Notes under the pieces: model-generated
Told to the model about the DNA's origin: nothing
The model's input: only the letters and a program-made list of their open reading frames with translations
The model's database searches: none
NCBI RefSeq assembly: GCF_040869045.1
Contig: NC_090323.1
Location: 259,970,392 to 260,034,391 of the forward strand
Direction of reading: 5' to 3'
DNA length: 64,000 bases
Origin: Eurosta solidaginis
Taxonomy: Eukaryota; Arthropoda; Insecta; Diptera; Tephritidae
Shown: positions 33,813 to 44,195 of the stretch, piece by piece
How the letters are laid out: every line of letters starts with the position of its first letter
Numbering within the stretch: position 1 is the stretch's first letter
Made by a program: the position numbers and the translations under genes

Positions 33813-34182
33813 TGAATATAAACTGCAAGAGTACGATTGCTATAAATTCCTGAACTTTTTCTCTGTTTTTAATGCTTTTGTGATATTTTTCAATTAAAAA
33901 ATTTAGTTTTCTTAGAATACGTCTATCAAATAGTTGAATATTAAGTTTATTCCAATTTTCAACCAATTTATCAATTACATAAGGAGTAAAATTTTTATGC
34001 GAACACATTTTACTTTGAATTTTAGCATGATCACTTAAAAAGAAATAAAATCTTAAAATTTCACGAATAGACGGTAAATTCAGATTATTTAATTCACTTG
34101 ATAAACCAAATGCGATAATATCGTGTTCAAGTATATGTGATAAAGTGGATTCAGTTGATGTAGAAGGATTTGGTTCATCCAT
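33813..34182 (-). pseudogene. N-terminal half of the unrecognised element protein
   Basis: The frame starts at ATG 34,182, just inside the right inverted repeat, and gives about 123 residues before running into nested DNA. The N-terminus is polar (MDEPNPSTSTESTLSH). It is followed by LPSIREILRFYFFLSDHAK and, about 40 residues on, by WNKLNIQLFDRRILRKLNFL with IEKYHKSIKNREK. This helical pattern (LPsxxxIlrxyxxL then WxKxnIxxxxxRRIxrKLxxLiekYH) resembles uncharacterised repeat-associated proteins I have seen in arthropods, but I cannot name a family. It could be a DNA-binding accessory or an eroded transposase N-terminus. With the half at 32,353-32,685 the original protein would be about 230 residues. 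Confidence 0.6.
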
Positions 34183-34304
34183 TTTAAATTTAAATACAAA
34201 AAGCTATAAAGAAAACAAAAAAATTCTATAAGAAACTTATTAAAAATGATGATATAGTAGTTAAAATTTCATTTTAGGCTAATTTCTCATAAGTTAAGCC
34301 TGAT

Positions 34305-34607
34305 ATCTCTACTAAAACTCAAAAACACTATAGTTATCAATAAAGATTCTGAAATTAATGTAAAATACCTTTAAAGTAAGCCCAATATGATAATTTTCCT
34401 ATATGTAATTCTATCAGAAGCTATGAAGATCTTTTGGCCAAACCCTACATTCATATGGCAAAATATCTATTTTGCAAAAATCGGGACCTCGAGATCGGAC
34501 TTAGAACTATGGTGTCTTCAACAATTTTTCTTGGAATGATCTGTAGATTACGTTTTTGCTATACTCCTGATGGAAAAAAATCCATCCATACAATTTGACC
34601 CGCTCTA
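34305..34607 (-). repeat. Right long terminal inverted repeat
   Basis: It is the reverse complement of 31,529-31,830. The arm contains an extra ATGGATGG-like insertion near the tip relative to the left arm. Confidence 0.88.
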
Positions 34608-34659
34608 ATATTCATTATCGTACATTCTTATAAATTTGCATTAATCAATTGGTATTCCC

Positions 34660-35121
34660 AATTTTTGTTGTTATATCGGCCTACTGAGTTGTAAGATCGC
34701 GGGTTTGAATCGAGCTCAAGGCCTAACAATAATTATTTTACCATTATTATTGTTATGATACATTTTTCTTAGATAATTGAAAAAATTTTAAATTAGAATA
34801 GAAGAAAGAAAAAATTTAGACAACTGCCAAAACTCGTTGTATAGATCCATTTCGGGAACTGTTAAATTCCTTCATCGGCAACGTTTCGGTTCTTGCCAAT
34901 TGATATTCACAGCACTGCGACATCTGTTGCAGAATAGCTGTGAAAATTGGACTTGTTTCATTGCAATGATGGCCATAGTGTCATATTTTATTGACACTTT
35001 TCCCCGTGCTCTGGTATGTATTAACAATTTTTATTGTTATCTTTCAATTAAGAAAAAATGTATCATATCAATAATAATGATAAATTAATTATTGTTAGGC
35101 CTTGAGCTCGATTCAAACCCG
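34660..35121. mobile_element. SINE-like insertion with inverted arms and 14-bp target duplication
   Basis: The sequence caattggtattccc occurs at 34,646-34,659 and again at 35,122-35,135, an exact 14-bp target duplication. Between them the left arm reads GCGGGTTTGAATCGAGCTCA, a B-box-like word, then AGGCCTAACAATAATTA. The right arm is the same sequence inverted, ending GAGCTCGATTCAAACCCG. The two arms agree over about 90 bp. The middle of about 230 bp is not repeated. It looks like a head-to-head pair of tRNA-derived SINE sequences inserted in one event. Confidence 0.65.
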
Positions 35122-35135
35122 CAATTGGTATTCCC

Positions 35136-36477
35136 TTCAATTCTTTTTTGGCTTTTTTGTTATACAAAATGACTGGCAGATCAAGAAGAAACCTTGTAAT
35201 ATTTTGGCATCATTCCAATTTCATTGTGGTCACATGTATGAGAAATAAGCAAAAAAATACTGCTATATTTTATAGATCGACAATCGTCCGAATTAGCGCT
35301 AGAAAAGGCGACTTCCATGTATATTTACACACTTACAAAGCATAAAATCCCGAAACACATAATCCAGACTTGATCAAATCCCGTCCAATCATAATCCAGA
35401 TATGACCAAATGTTAACCTTTCGTAATCTAGACTCGACCAAATTCTGACCATACTTAACTCCGAAATCGAAAAATCCGGCGTTTTGGAAGATTCTGAGAT
35501 CGATCGTTCTTCGAACAAATTCAAATGTTTTCTGAGATGAGCAAGGATTCTAAAGGTTTTTTATAATTCAGAGTTGTGGCCTAAAAACGGCTTTTCATTA
35601 GCTACATGGGCGACTTGGGGTCACGAAGCCAGTGTCATCTATAAAATCAATTTGAGATAAAAGCGCCAACTGTTAAATTTTTTTATTGCCAGCAGCGAAT
35701 TTGATAATTATTGCTTACTTGTTATCGTATTCCACATAAAAAGATTAAAAATCAAACTGATCATCATGCGTTGGTTTAACACTTCTTATATATCCCGTCA
35801 GTGTGCTAGAGTTCCCTAACTTTTTTAATTCTACGAGCGTCTGGATTATTCGCATATGACATTATCAAATACTTCACTGATTAATCGGTTGGTAGCTCCT
35901 TTTTACGTTGTACACGTGACGCTATCGCTATTGACTTCGTTTCTGCATAGATGTACGTGAAGCTTTTGATATCAACTGAACGATGTAATGTGCCATTGGA
36001 GCATATTTCTCACTTATGCTAATACCGTTGAATGCAGTTGTGATTGTGATAGAACTTCTACAGAGACAGAGGAAGTGTTCAACACTTTCTATATCATCGG
36101 AAAATATGGAAAAATCTTTCAAAAGTTGATGCCAATGTTTTTAACATAAGTCCTGGTACCTTATTTGGGTGTTTTTGTCGTCAAACGAATTGTGGTAACA
36201 CTATAGACACATTTAGTCTATTCACCGACCATTTCAAACTAAGCAATCTAATCTGAGGCCAATATTAAAATTCATAGAATGGATTACTCATCAAAGCTTC
36301 CTTCTTACGGCCCGATTCTTAGCGTTACCGGTAAAATAGTACCCAGAACATTATGTAACCGAAAATCGTTACCAGTTGTTTTATTCGCGATTCTAGCCAA
36401 AGTGGTAACGCTGTCATCACCGAAAAACTCACCAGTGTCTGTGGTGAAATTTAAAAGTTTGTTTTCTTCGCTTTACC
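35136..36477. other. Stretch without firm gene; faint LINE trace
   Basis: On the minus strand, 36,050-36,122 reads DDIESVEHFLCLCRS, resembling the ETVEHFLCxCPAL block before the C-terminal zinc knuckle of R1/I-type LINE proteins. The match is too short for a separate call. Confidence 0.35.
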
Positions 36478-36670
36478 CATGGCGGAACGATACAAGGTGG
36501 CAGCATGGGACAGCTGAATATAAACTTTTTTTATTTAATTTGATACATCAACTTCCGTCGCAGTACGATTTTGACATTTGTCCATCGAATTTAAAAACCG
36601 AAGTACATGGAATTTTTATTTATGTTTGTAGGTATGTCACCATGCTGCCACCGTGTATGGTTCCGCCATG
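36478..36670. mobile_element. P-like MITE copy 1
   Basis: This 193-bp element begins catggcggaacgatacaagg and ends with its inverted counterpart (about 30 bp, two mismatches). The octamer gctttacc lies immediately on both sides (36,470-36,477 and 36,671-36,678), a perfect 8-bp target duplication. As I recall the 5' end of the Drosophila P element, 16 of the first 23 bases agree, including CATG at the tip and AAGGTGG, and all seven differences are transitions. P and hAT both make 8-bp duplications; the tip favours P. No coding capacity. Confidence 0.82.
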
Positions 36671-36678
36671 GCTTTACC

Positions 36679-37559
36679 GAAAATGTGTCACTCGTAGATA
36701 CGACGTTAACGAATAAACGGGACGATGTGTATATCCATATGTGCATACATACATACGTTTTTACATAGTTATATTGTAATATATACTGTGAAAGTACATG
36801 GAAACAAATATATATAGCAAGAGGCAACACTTTTTTACTATTATGTTTACTGATTTGCGCTCACAATTCTTTATTTTTCAGTATTGCCTTTTTCTAAATA
36901 ACAGCTTTTGTGTGGTTACATCGATGTTACCACCTATTTTAGTGGGTAAACAATTATACGGCTACTTTCGTGGGCAGAATACCAAAAGGGTACAAAAGAT
37001 ACCACATGAAAAAAGTTGCCGTGGTGAAGAAATTTGTTATCACATTAGAATCAGGCTGTTATTGTGAATATTTACAAACCTCCAAAATCTTTATTGCGCA
37101 TTAAAATAAGCTGCGACAATATGTAGGAAGAGGTACATATGTACATATATATGTACATACATATGTAAGTTGGTATTTATTATGTACGTACAAAACGAAA
37201 TCAACCTTCGAGAGTAGTTGCCTTAAGCAATATTTAAATGCTCTACATATAAACTACACATGTGTATGTACATATGTATACTCAATACGTACATATACAT
37301 ACATATGTAACTACTACTTGAAGCTCTGCTAATACACATTTATTACAATACTCCATATATTTTTGGACAAATTAATACAACCAATTTATTGAATATAACC
37401 ACATGAATGCTAGTTCTTTAGGTCTTTTGTCCATGAATCCTCTTATTGAAAATTTACATTTAAAACATAACGCCTAAAAACATGCAACAATGGAAGTGAA
37501 GTGAAATGGCAATTAATACAAAACTTTTTTGATGGATAAGCTCAGACTAAGAGATTGGT
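36679..37559. repeat. Microsatellite-rich stretch without gene
   Basis: 37,130-37,320 is a patchwork of TACATA/TATGTA palindromic words. The rest holds no supported gene. Confidence 0.5.
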
Positions 37560-37790
37560 GAAAGATATATGCGAGGAGATTAAGGCCAGACTTCTAATTT
37601 AACTTATAATGTGTTAATTAAAATTTTTTTTTACATATTAGTGGTAGATACCTGCAATATTAAGCCACTGCTGAAACCGTTTTTATTTCTGAAGTGTTTT
37701 TGATGACATCTCCCTATGATGATTTGAAACTGGAACCTTCAGTATGGTAGCGTATCTACATACCACGGCTATTTTTATGCCAATGATATG
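37560..37790 (-). mobile_element. Ancient SINE-1-related copy
   Basis: On the minus strand the head reads GCCGTGGTATGTAGATACGC with a GGTTCCAGTTTC B-box-like word. The distal end reads GGCCTTAATCTCCTCG, matching the GGCCTTAGATCTCTTCGG end of SINE-1. The middle is strongly diverged. It appears to be an old member of the same lineage. Confidence 0.5.
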
Positions 37791-38282
37791 ACTATACGAA
37801 ACAAGCGCCTTAATGTATGCTTTAGATTTTCACGTCAATTGTAGGCAATACGCGAGCGCGGTATGGTACTATTGGAACAGCCTGATGAGCGCTCCTCAAT
37901 GACATAAAAGGGATCACGGGAATTAATTGAGCCAGCTGGCAATGTTAAACCATATTTAAAATTGCACTGAAGAAGTGAATCCGTATCGTGACATATGATC
38001 CGTGATCGAACGCCTTTTTTACGAAGGACAACGCGTACCCACTAGATCCATAATATATATTATAATTATTTTAAATAGTTTGATAGCCTAATTTTTATCG
38101 CTTGAGTGAAAATAAATTTCGATCCGTGATCGTAAGTGATGTTACGGGCCCTGGGTATTTGGGGTTATTGAAATATTGTTCTGCTTCTCTTAACTTTATT
38201 TTAATAAACAATATTAGCTGCACTAGAAAAATATATCACATTATATTACCACAATACTAAGAGCTACTTGGCCAGACTTATA
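37791..38282. other. Stretch without recognised gene
   Basis: No feature could be supported. Confidence 0.4.
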
Positions 38283-38785
38283 CTAATTTCACACAGACGG
38301 CTTATTGAATAATAAAGGCAGTTTTCTACATTAAGACGCTTATTGAGCTCAATCTTCCCTACAAAATTCGAATCTATTATTATTTCATTAGTAGCTAATC
38401 GAATGCCTAATGAAGTCAAAAGCACAATGCAACTCTGTTGGCAGCGTTCCGTTTCCGTTTCTTAGTTTTCAAAGCAAATGTCATTGTCTGCATGGCGGAA
38501 CGATAAAGGTGGCCGCATCGAACAGCTGATTATAACCTTCTTTATTTGATTTGATACATCAGCTACCGGCGCAGTACGATTTTGACATTTGTCCATCGAA
38601 TTTACAAGTACATGGAATTTTTTTTGTTTGTAGGTATGTCACCATGCTCCCACCTTGTATCGTTCCGCCATGATTGTCTGTCTCATCCTTCATACTAATC
38701 GAGCAGTTACTTCTGTGTGAAAGCAAAAAATTTACGATTTCTTTAGCAGATGAAATGAGATCATTAAGTTTCTGTGTGAAAACAG
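38283..38785 (-). mobile_element. MITE-B copy 2, interrupted by P-like MITE
   Basis: This is the inverted relative of 15,527-16,011. It has TA at both flanks and ends CTAATTTCACACAGA and (reverse complement of the right end) CTGTTTTCACACAGA. Without the P-like insertion and its duplication the element is about 313 bp. It lacks the 114-bp internal duplication of copy 1 and about 35 bp that copy 1 retains around the insertion site. Confidence 0.82.
38491..38672. mobile_element. P-like MITE copy 2
   Basis: The 182-bp element has the same ends as the copy at 36.5 kb (catggcggaacgata... inverted at the right) and a shared interior, including CAGTACGATTTTGACATTTG and TCCATCGAATTTA. A perfect 8-bp target duplication, attgtctg, flanks it at 38,483-38,490 and 38,673-38,680. 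It lies inside MITE-B copy 2, so it inserted after that element. Confidence 0.88.
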
Positions 38786-38943
38786 TATTAAATGGAAGAA
38801 TGACAAGAAATCTACTGAGTTGAACTATGGCTGACACTCGTAAACTAAAAGCGGTCTAAACCGGTCATTGGGCTCTAGATACACATGCGTGAAGGATGGG
38901 TATTCCGCGTAATGACCACTGAAGAAGTTGTAAAGACAGAGCT

Positions 38944-39060
38944 ACCATAGAGACTGTTGAGTACTTTCTGTGTAAATTTCCGGCTCTAGCTGGAACACGT
39001 CTAAGATGCTGGACAAGACGAATTTCAAATATTCTTGATTTAGTAAACAACTCAGCCTAA
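38944..39060 (+). pseudogene. LINE reverse transcriptase C-terminal scrap
   Basis: A 39-codon frame begins TIETVEYFLCKFPALAGTRL and ends at a stop. In R1/LOA/I-type LINE proteins the block ETVEHFLCxCPALARxRL lies in the C-terminal zinc-knuckle region; here the second cysteine is replaced by phenylalanine. No further LINE sequence is recognisable around it. Confidence 0.5.
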
Positions 39061-40004
39061 GGTTCCTTAGGAAACATTTGTTCAAAATTTCTCTTTGTAC
39101 GATTTTATTGATTTTTTTTCAGGAAGACATTGAGGTTGCAGCGTCATATTGCGAATGTTGTTTTGTTAAGCAACTCTATATCTCGAACACAAAATTTTCG
39201 AAAGCTTCGATATTGGAGGGTCAAAGTCTAAAAATGAAATGTTTAGGGACAATTATTTTGCGATATTCTACAATTTTAAAACCCACTGCGAATTATGTAG
39301 TAATAAAAAATTGTTCAGGCTTTTTTAATCAGATATCACACACAAACCACTACAGCAAAAATGTCACTTACGCTATTATCACAAAAATTTTACCCACCCT
39401 ACCCCTTATCTGTGGGCAAACAAAAACATACAGCTGTCCACACGAAAATATCAACAAATTTTAGTTGCCGTATTCTTCTTTCTTTTATTTTTGCTGTTAA
39501 AAAAAAACCAACCAATTCATAAGTTTTCAAAAAATTTCAAGTTCGAAAAAATTCGAAGTTCGAAAAAATCTTTGAGTAGTTTCATAGTATGTCGTTTGTA
39601 CTGAAATTAAGTCTAATAATTATTAACTTAAGTCAATTAAAATCTATAGAAAAAACTTGTCTAAAATCATCCGAAATTTCGAGACTTAAAACTTATTCTT
39701 TACTAAAATTTATTGCAATTGAAAATCATAAACAAATGAGCCAAGATCCCGCATTCCGGAATTGTTGTATTTGTAATCGAATTTGAAAAAAAAAGTTTGG
39801 TGACGTAGCGTTTTTGAAGTTATTCGTTTTATTACATTTCTCTCACATTTCGCTACCAGTGTTCGGAGTATTTAAAACTGTTACCTAAAAGTAAACGAAT
39901 ACGCCGGAGTAAAAATTAAATTTTCGGAGTATATTTTTTTCCATTTTGAAAGCGGACGAACAACTAGCATCAAATTGATTTGGTGGCTTTGCAAACCCCT
40001 CGAT
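39061..40004. other. AT-rich stretch without recognised gene
   Basis: The 128-codon plus-strand frame at 39,078-39,464 has no recognisable domain and its composition matches the surrounding DNA. Confidence 0.4.
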
Positions 40005-40100
40005 TGTGTTTTTACCATGAAATGTTTCTCAGCAAAAAGGTTATCTGCCTTATCAGGTGCACATGGAGTCGGTTGCAAGACCGGGGCAGATTCCTGTAGG
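40005..40100 (+). repeat. SINE-1-related body relic
   Basis: The stretch ACCATGAAATGTTTCTCAGC, then TTATCTGCCTTATCAGGTG and GGAGTCGG, follows the order of the SINE-1 body (CCATGAAAAGCTCTCAG, CATCTGCCTTGCAG, GGAGTCGG) with many substitutions. Confidence 0.45.
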
Positions 40101-40129
40101 AACGATAATGGCGACATGATAACTGACGT

Positions 40130-40930
40130 ACAGTGTGGGGGAAGACGAACCCGATACCCCGATCGCCGATGATGAAAAATACGCTCCAACATCCGACTAT
40201 GGTGACGTGAGAATAGCAATATCACGGCTAAAAAATCACAAGGTGCCAAGTAATGACGGGATACCCGCCGGGCTGATCAAACATGGAGGCGAAGAGTGGG
40301 TATAAAATAAAGAAGCAAAAAAGTGGGTCTTGCAGTAAATATGGACAAGACGAAGTACTTGCTGTCATCGTGGCCTTTGTAGTCACGACACCGTTGATGG
40401 ATATAAATTCAAGACTGTGAAGAATTTCGTCAATTTGGGAAGCAGCATTAAAATCAAAAACAATGCCGGCCTAGAAATCGAATGGATAATAACTCCTGCC
40501 AACAAGTGCTTCTTTAAGCAATTGGAAAGTAAAGTCCTTTCTCGACGAACAAAATTCGTGCTCTATAAGTCATCCATCATACCTGTCCTGATGTATGGCT
40601 CGGAATCATGGAAGGTGTCGAGAGAAGATGACTCTTGGAGTATTGAAGAGAAAGGTTCTCCGGAAGATTTATAATCCTATCCGTGATGTCGACGGCGGGT
40701 ATCGAAGGAGGTATAATGATGAGCTATATGAGCTTTTCGCAGATATGACGAGAGTGCAGGGAATAAAAACGGAAAGCTAGGTCATGTTATGCGGATGAAC
40801 TAATACGCTCCGACAGTTTGTAAATAGAGGAAAAAGAAGATCTTCACTGAGTTAGGAGAGACAGTTGGAGGAAGATTTGACCTCGCTTGGTGCTCCCAAT
40901 GGTTATCGCAGAACAGGGTTATCTGACCTT
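40130..40930 (+). pseudogene. RTE-type LINE relic with large internal deletion
   Basis: Blocks appear in family order but in different frames. RISRLKNHKVPSNDGIPAGL with IKHGGEEW (about 40,205-40,297) matches the region preceding the catalytic palm. Then comes NFVNLGSSIKIKNNAGLEIE (40,421-40,480), then SRRTKFVLYKSSIIPVLMYG with SESW, then KVLRKIYNP and RRRYNDELYELFADM (about 40,640-40,750). A last block reads LEEDLTSLGA (about 40,866). The whole palm with the YADD motif is missing, so a deletion of several hundred codons lies near 40,300. The relic ends near 40,930 without a recognisable tail. It is a sister relic of 18.74-19.19 kb. Confidence 0.75.
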
Positions 40931-41116
40931 ACTGACTAAACGTACATCATTTTTATATAAAACTTCAAGAATTGCTGTATGTTGAATTTTGGCAGAATTT
41001 ACAGATCGCTTCCGGACACATTTTTTGCTTACATTTTACTCCTTCTATTATTCTATACGAAAAAAGTACAAAAACTGTGAGTAAAATGTGAACAAACATG
41101 TCTTAAGTCACGAACA

Positions 41117-42109
41117 ATGAATTCACGTCATTTCATCCAATCGTCACTTATAAACAATCAGCTTTTCCTACGTATTAGTAGTAGGCACACAGGCGGTGTG
41201 CTAATATATATAAATGAAACAACTGAATACTCAATAAGTTACAACAGAACATTAAACAAGAACATCTGGTGTATTATACTAAAAGTTAAAAATATTTTCC
41301 CCCAATATCAAATAGCTCTGATATATCACTCACCGAGCTCAAGTGATGCAGAATTTATAACGTACTTATACGACATTTTAAATAATAACTGCGTAACACA
41401 GGATAATATTATCTTCGTGGGCGATTTCAATATAAACCTTTACAAGAGCACAACTTATAGTAAACAGTTAGTTGACTTATTTCGATCCTTTGCTATGGAT
41501 CAGAAAATAGATTTTTATACACGAAAGGGCGATAAGACAGATACATTGATCGACTTGTTATTTACAGATAGTAGCTCTATATCATGTTTAAAATTAGAAG
41601 AGTTTCAGATTTCAGATCATGAAACGATTAAATTCAAAATCAAATTACATAAGTTATTTCAGATGAGAACGAAGAGAACAATAATTTCCTGGGAAAATTA
41701 TACAAGCGACAGCCTTGTTGATGAATTACGCCAGCTTAACTACACTGACTTTGAAAATCTGAGCATCGAAAATAAGGCAACATTCCTATATAATACGCTA
41801 TCAAGCGCAGTGACCACCCTGACATACTCTAAAGAAGTCAGTGTCAAACTTATGAACAAGTGGTATGATTTTGAGCTGGCTAACTTAAATAAACGTAAGC
41901 TAAATCTTTACAAGATCAGCCTATCCACTGGAGAATGGAGTGAATATTATAGTGCGAAACGCCAATATAAACGGCTAATTAAGATAAAAAAAGCCAAGTA
42001 CATGGAAAACAAAATCAACCATAGTGCTGGTGATAGTAAGGTCATGTGGAAAAACTTGAAAAATTCCATAAGCATGGCTAAAGAAAATAATGGTATTAAA
42101 AAAATTTAA
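41117..42109 (+). pseudogene. LINE ORF2 part 1: apurinic-type endonuclease, N-terminus missing
   Basis: The 330-codon frame starts inside the endonuclease domain at a fortuitous ATG. Visible motifs are TGGVLIYI near residue 25, VGDFNIN with the metal-binding D and N near residue 102, and SDHETIKF with the catalytic histidine near residue 168. The upstream strand with the catalytic glutamate (normally an ETWL-type block) is absent, so the enzyme would be inactive. The linker region follows (NKWYDFELANLNKRKLN). A TAA at 42,107-42,109 interrupts the protein, but the same frame continues directly into the reverse transcriptase, so this is a point stop and not a natural end. Confidence 0.85.
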
Positions 42110-43456
42110 ATAAACGACCAACTCTACACAGAGGAAAATGAAATAGCGCAGTCTTTGAATGACTATTTCATTGATAGTATATTGGAGATTAGCATGAATA
42201 TTCCTACTTCTTTTAGTAATGAAGGTACTATAGATGAGCAAAATGGCCGTAATGTTTTTAAGTTTCAGAAAGTATCCACTTCAGAGATAGTTGATATAGT
42301 AAGTAAGTTTAAAAATAAAAATGGAGGGAAGAAACTTGTGTCGGAAGGAGTCGTTAAATACTCCATAACGTATACAGGTTTCTTCTATTCTCAACTTGTT
42401 AATGAGAGCTTAGATAAAGGTCTCGTTCCTAGTTTATGGAAATCTTCTATAGTTGTGCCATTAGAAAAAGTTAAAAATACCATCAAAGCTGAGGAGATAA
42501 GACCTATTAACACGTTACAATGTGATGAAAAAATTTTGGAAACAGTGGTAAAAAATCAGCTGGTAAAATATTTAGAAGATAATGTAATTATTATACCTCA
42601 ACAATCTGGTTTTCAAAAGAAGCATTCATGTGAAAGTGCTTTGAATTTGGTTGTAGCTAACTGGAAAGAAGACTTAAGCAGGAAAAAACACATATTAGCT
42701 GTGTTTTTGGATTTAAAGCGTGCATTCGAGACGATCGACCAAAACTTAATGCTGAAAAAGCTTTCTTGCATTGGCGTTTCTGGTATAGAACTAAAATGGT
42801 TTCAAGACTTCCTAATTAACAGATACCAAAGAACAGTGATTGGAACGTCCGTATCGGATAAAAGGGAGGTACCTGTTGGTCTACCTCAAGGGTCTGTGCT
42901 GGCACCCATACTGTTCAATATATATATTAATGATATAACTAGCTCCATTAAGCACTGTGAAATAAAATTGTTTGCTGATGATACATTGCTGATGATAAGT
43001 GGGAACAATATTACTGAAATATATGCTAAGCTGCAAGAAGATCTTAACAGCGTATATGGTTGGTTATGCGTAAACAGACTTAAAGTGAATGTCAATAAAA
43101 CGAAATTTATGGTTATATCTAGACGCAATTTTCAAAACAGTGAGCTACAAAACTTAAATATAAATAACGAACTAATTGAAAAAGTCAGCACCTTAAAATA
43201 CTTGGGAATAAAAATAGATGATAAGCTGAATTTCAACGAGCACGTGGATTATACGGTAGGAAAAATAGCGAAAAAGTTATATTTTACACAACGAACCTGC
43301 AAATATTTAAATAGAAGGTATAAAATCATCGTCTACAGATCTATAATCGAACCTCATTTTATTTATTGCCCAACTATATTTTTCATCTTGCGAGATAGTC
43401 AGATATACAAGCTACAAAAGCAACAGAACCGCGCTATGAGATTCATTCTCAAAAAC
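42110..43456 (+). pseudogene. LINE ORF2 part 2: reverse transcriptase domain
   Basis: In the same frame as part 1, the sequence contains the ordered reverse transcriptase blocks. These are RPINTLQCDEKILETVVKNQ, PQQSGFQKKHSCESALNLVV, the first catalytic aspartate in AVFLDLKRAFETID, VPVGLPQGSVLAPILFNIYI with NDI (LPQGS at 42,881), and the catalytic FADD at 42,971 in KLFADDTLLMI. Then come WLCVNRLKVNVNKTKFMVIS and KYLGIKIDDKLNF. All core catalytic residues are present. The open frame runs on to 43,537, but family wording changes frame at about 43,457, so the last 27 codons are read out of frame. Confidence 0.88.
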
Positions 43457-43797
43457 GGTATGACACACCTATCAGAGACATGCTATGCTCTCTTAATTGG
43501 CTTAGCATTAGACAGCAACTTTTTTATTATACCATAAAATTTATTAAAAACATAATAGAAGGAACTTTGCCTGCGTATTTGAGGACGAATATAAAATATG
43601 TAAAAGATATACACTCTGTAAATACTCGTAATAAAAATGATTTTAATCTGCCGGCTTATAAAACTGAAGCAGACAAATGTAATCTGTATTATAAAGGTCT
43701 TAAATCCTATAATGAACTACCGAATGATATTAAATCATGTCATTTCAATAAATTTAAACAAAAATTGTATAATTATTGCAGAACACTACCAATTTAG
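43457..43797 (+). pseudogene. LINE ORF2 part 3: C-terminal domain after a frameshift
   Basis: After a one-base shift near 43,457 the frame gives YDTPIRDMLCSLNWLSIRQQ, then LFYYTIKFIKNIIEGTLPAY, and ends with LKSYNELPNDIKSCHFNKFK before a stop at 43,795-43,797. NELPxxIK...FKxxL is the usual end of CR1/L2/Daphne-type proteins. There is no RNase H and no zinc knuckle, as expected for this group. Confidence 0.82.
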
Positions 43798-44195
43798 TGC
43801 TGGACAGGCGGACTTCCATAGCATCGATAGAAGTGCAGCGAAACTATACTCTATATTGCTATGTAGCGCCAAGACTTCCAAGCTCTTGTACGCATACAAA
43901 AAAGGTTGCCGAAGCACATACTGAAGCGCATCACTCGATTAACTCAGTGCATCGCCGTGCAGATGTTGCCTTCGCGCTTTACTAACATGCGTAAAATGCC
44001 TACATACTACACAAGCACAACGCTTTGTTCGCATGATCTGGAAGTCTCCCATCCATAGTACTCCAAGGTAGGACATAGATGTAACTATTCTAGATTGCAT
44101 AGTCCAGAAGACAATTATAAACATGTAAAATAGATTTAAGTTAGGCTTAGAAAAGCCGTAATAAATAAATACATTACATTACATTACATTACTAT
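43798..44195 (+). other. LINE 3' UTR and ACATT-repeat tail
   Basis: About 370 bp of untranslated sequence precede AATAAATAAATACATTACA. The tandem pentamer tail is the usual priming end for this LINE group. Confidence 0.75.

Larger units (their letters stand above)
31529..34607 (-). mobile_element. hAT-like DNA element with about 300-bp terminal inverted repeats
   Basis: The ends read TAGAGCGGGTCAAATT and AATTTGACCCGCTCTA. Flanking octamers atatacat (31,521-31,528) and atattcat (34,608-34,615) match at seven of eight bases, an imperfect 8-bp target duplication. The terminus fits the hAT pattern YARNG. The two arms (31,529-31,830 and 34,305-34,607) align over about 300 bp at roughly 85-90% by eye, sharing CCATCAGGAGTATAGCAAAA and GGGCTTACTTTAAAGGTATT. 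No transposase was recognised. Instead a minus-strand frame encodes an unfamiliar protein, interrupted by a nested element. A second MITE is inserted near the left arm. The arms are long for a hAT element, so the superfamily is inferred from the ends alone. Confidence 0.8.
41100..44195 (+). mobile_element. 5'-truncated LINE of the CR1/L2/Jockey group
   Basis: One continuous element runs from a truncated endonuclease through reverse transcriptase to a 3' UTR. It ends in ATAAATAAATACATTACATT and further ACATT units (44,164-44,195). An ACATT microsatellite tail rather than poly-A, together with the C-terminal wording PIRDMLCSLNWLSIRQ, points to the CR1/L2/Daphne-like side of the Jockey superfamily. 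No ORF1 is present. Only one in-frame stop and one frameshift disrupt the coding region, so it is relatively young. No target duplication was determined. Confidence 0.82.

Noticed and set aside
39881..40249. 122-codon minus-strand frame
   Set aside because: It runs antisense across the SINE-1 and RTE relics that explain the region.
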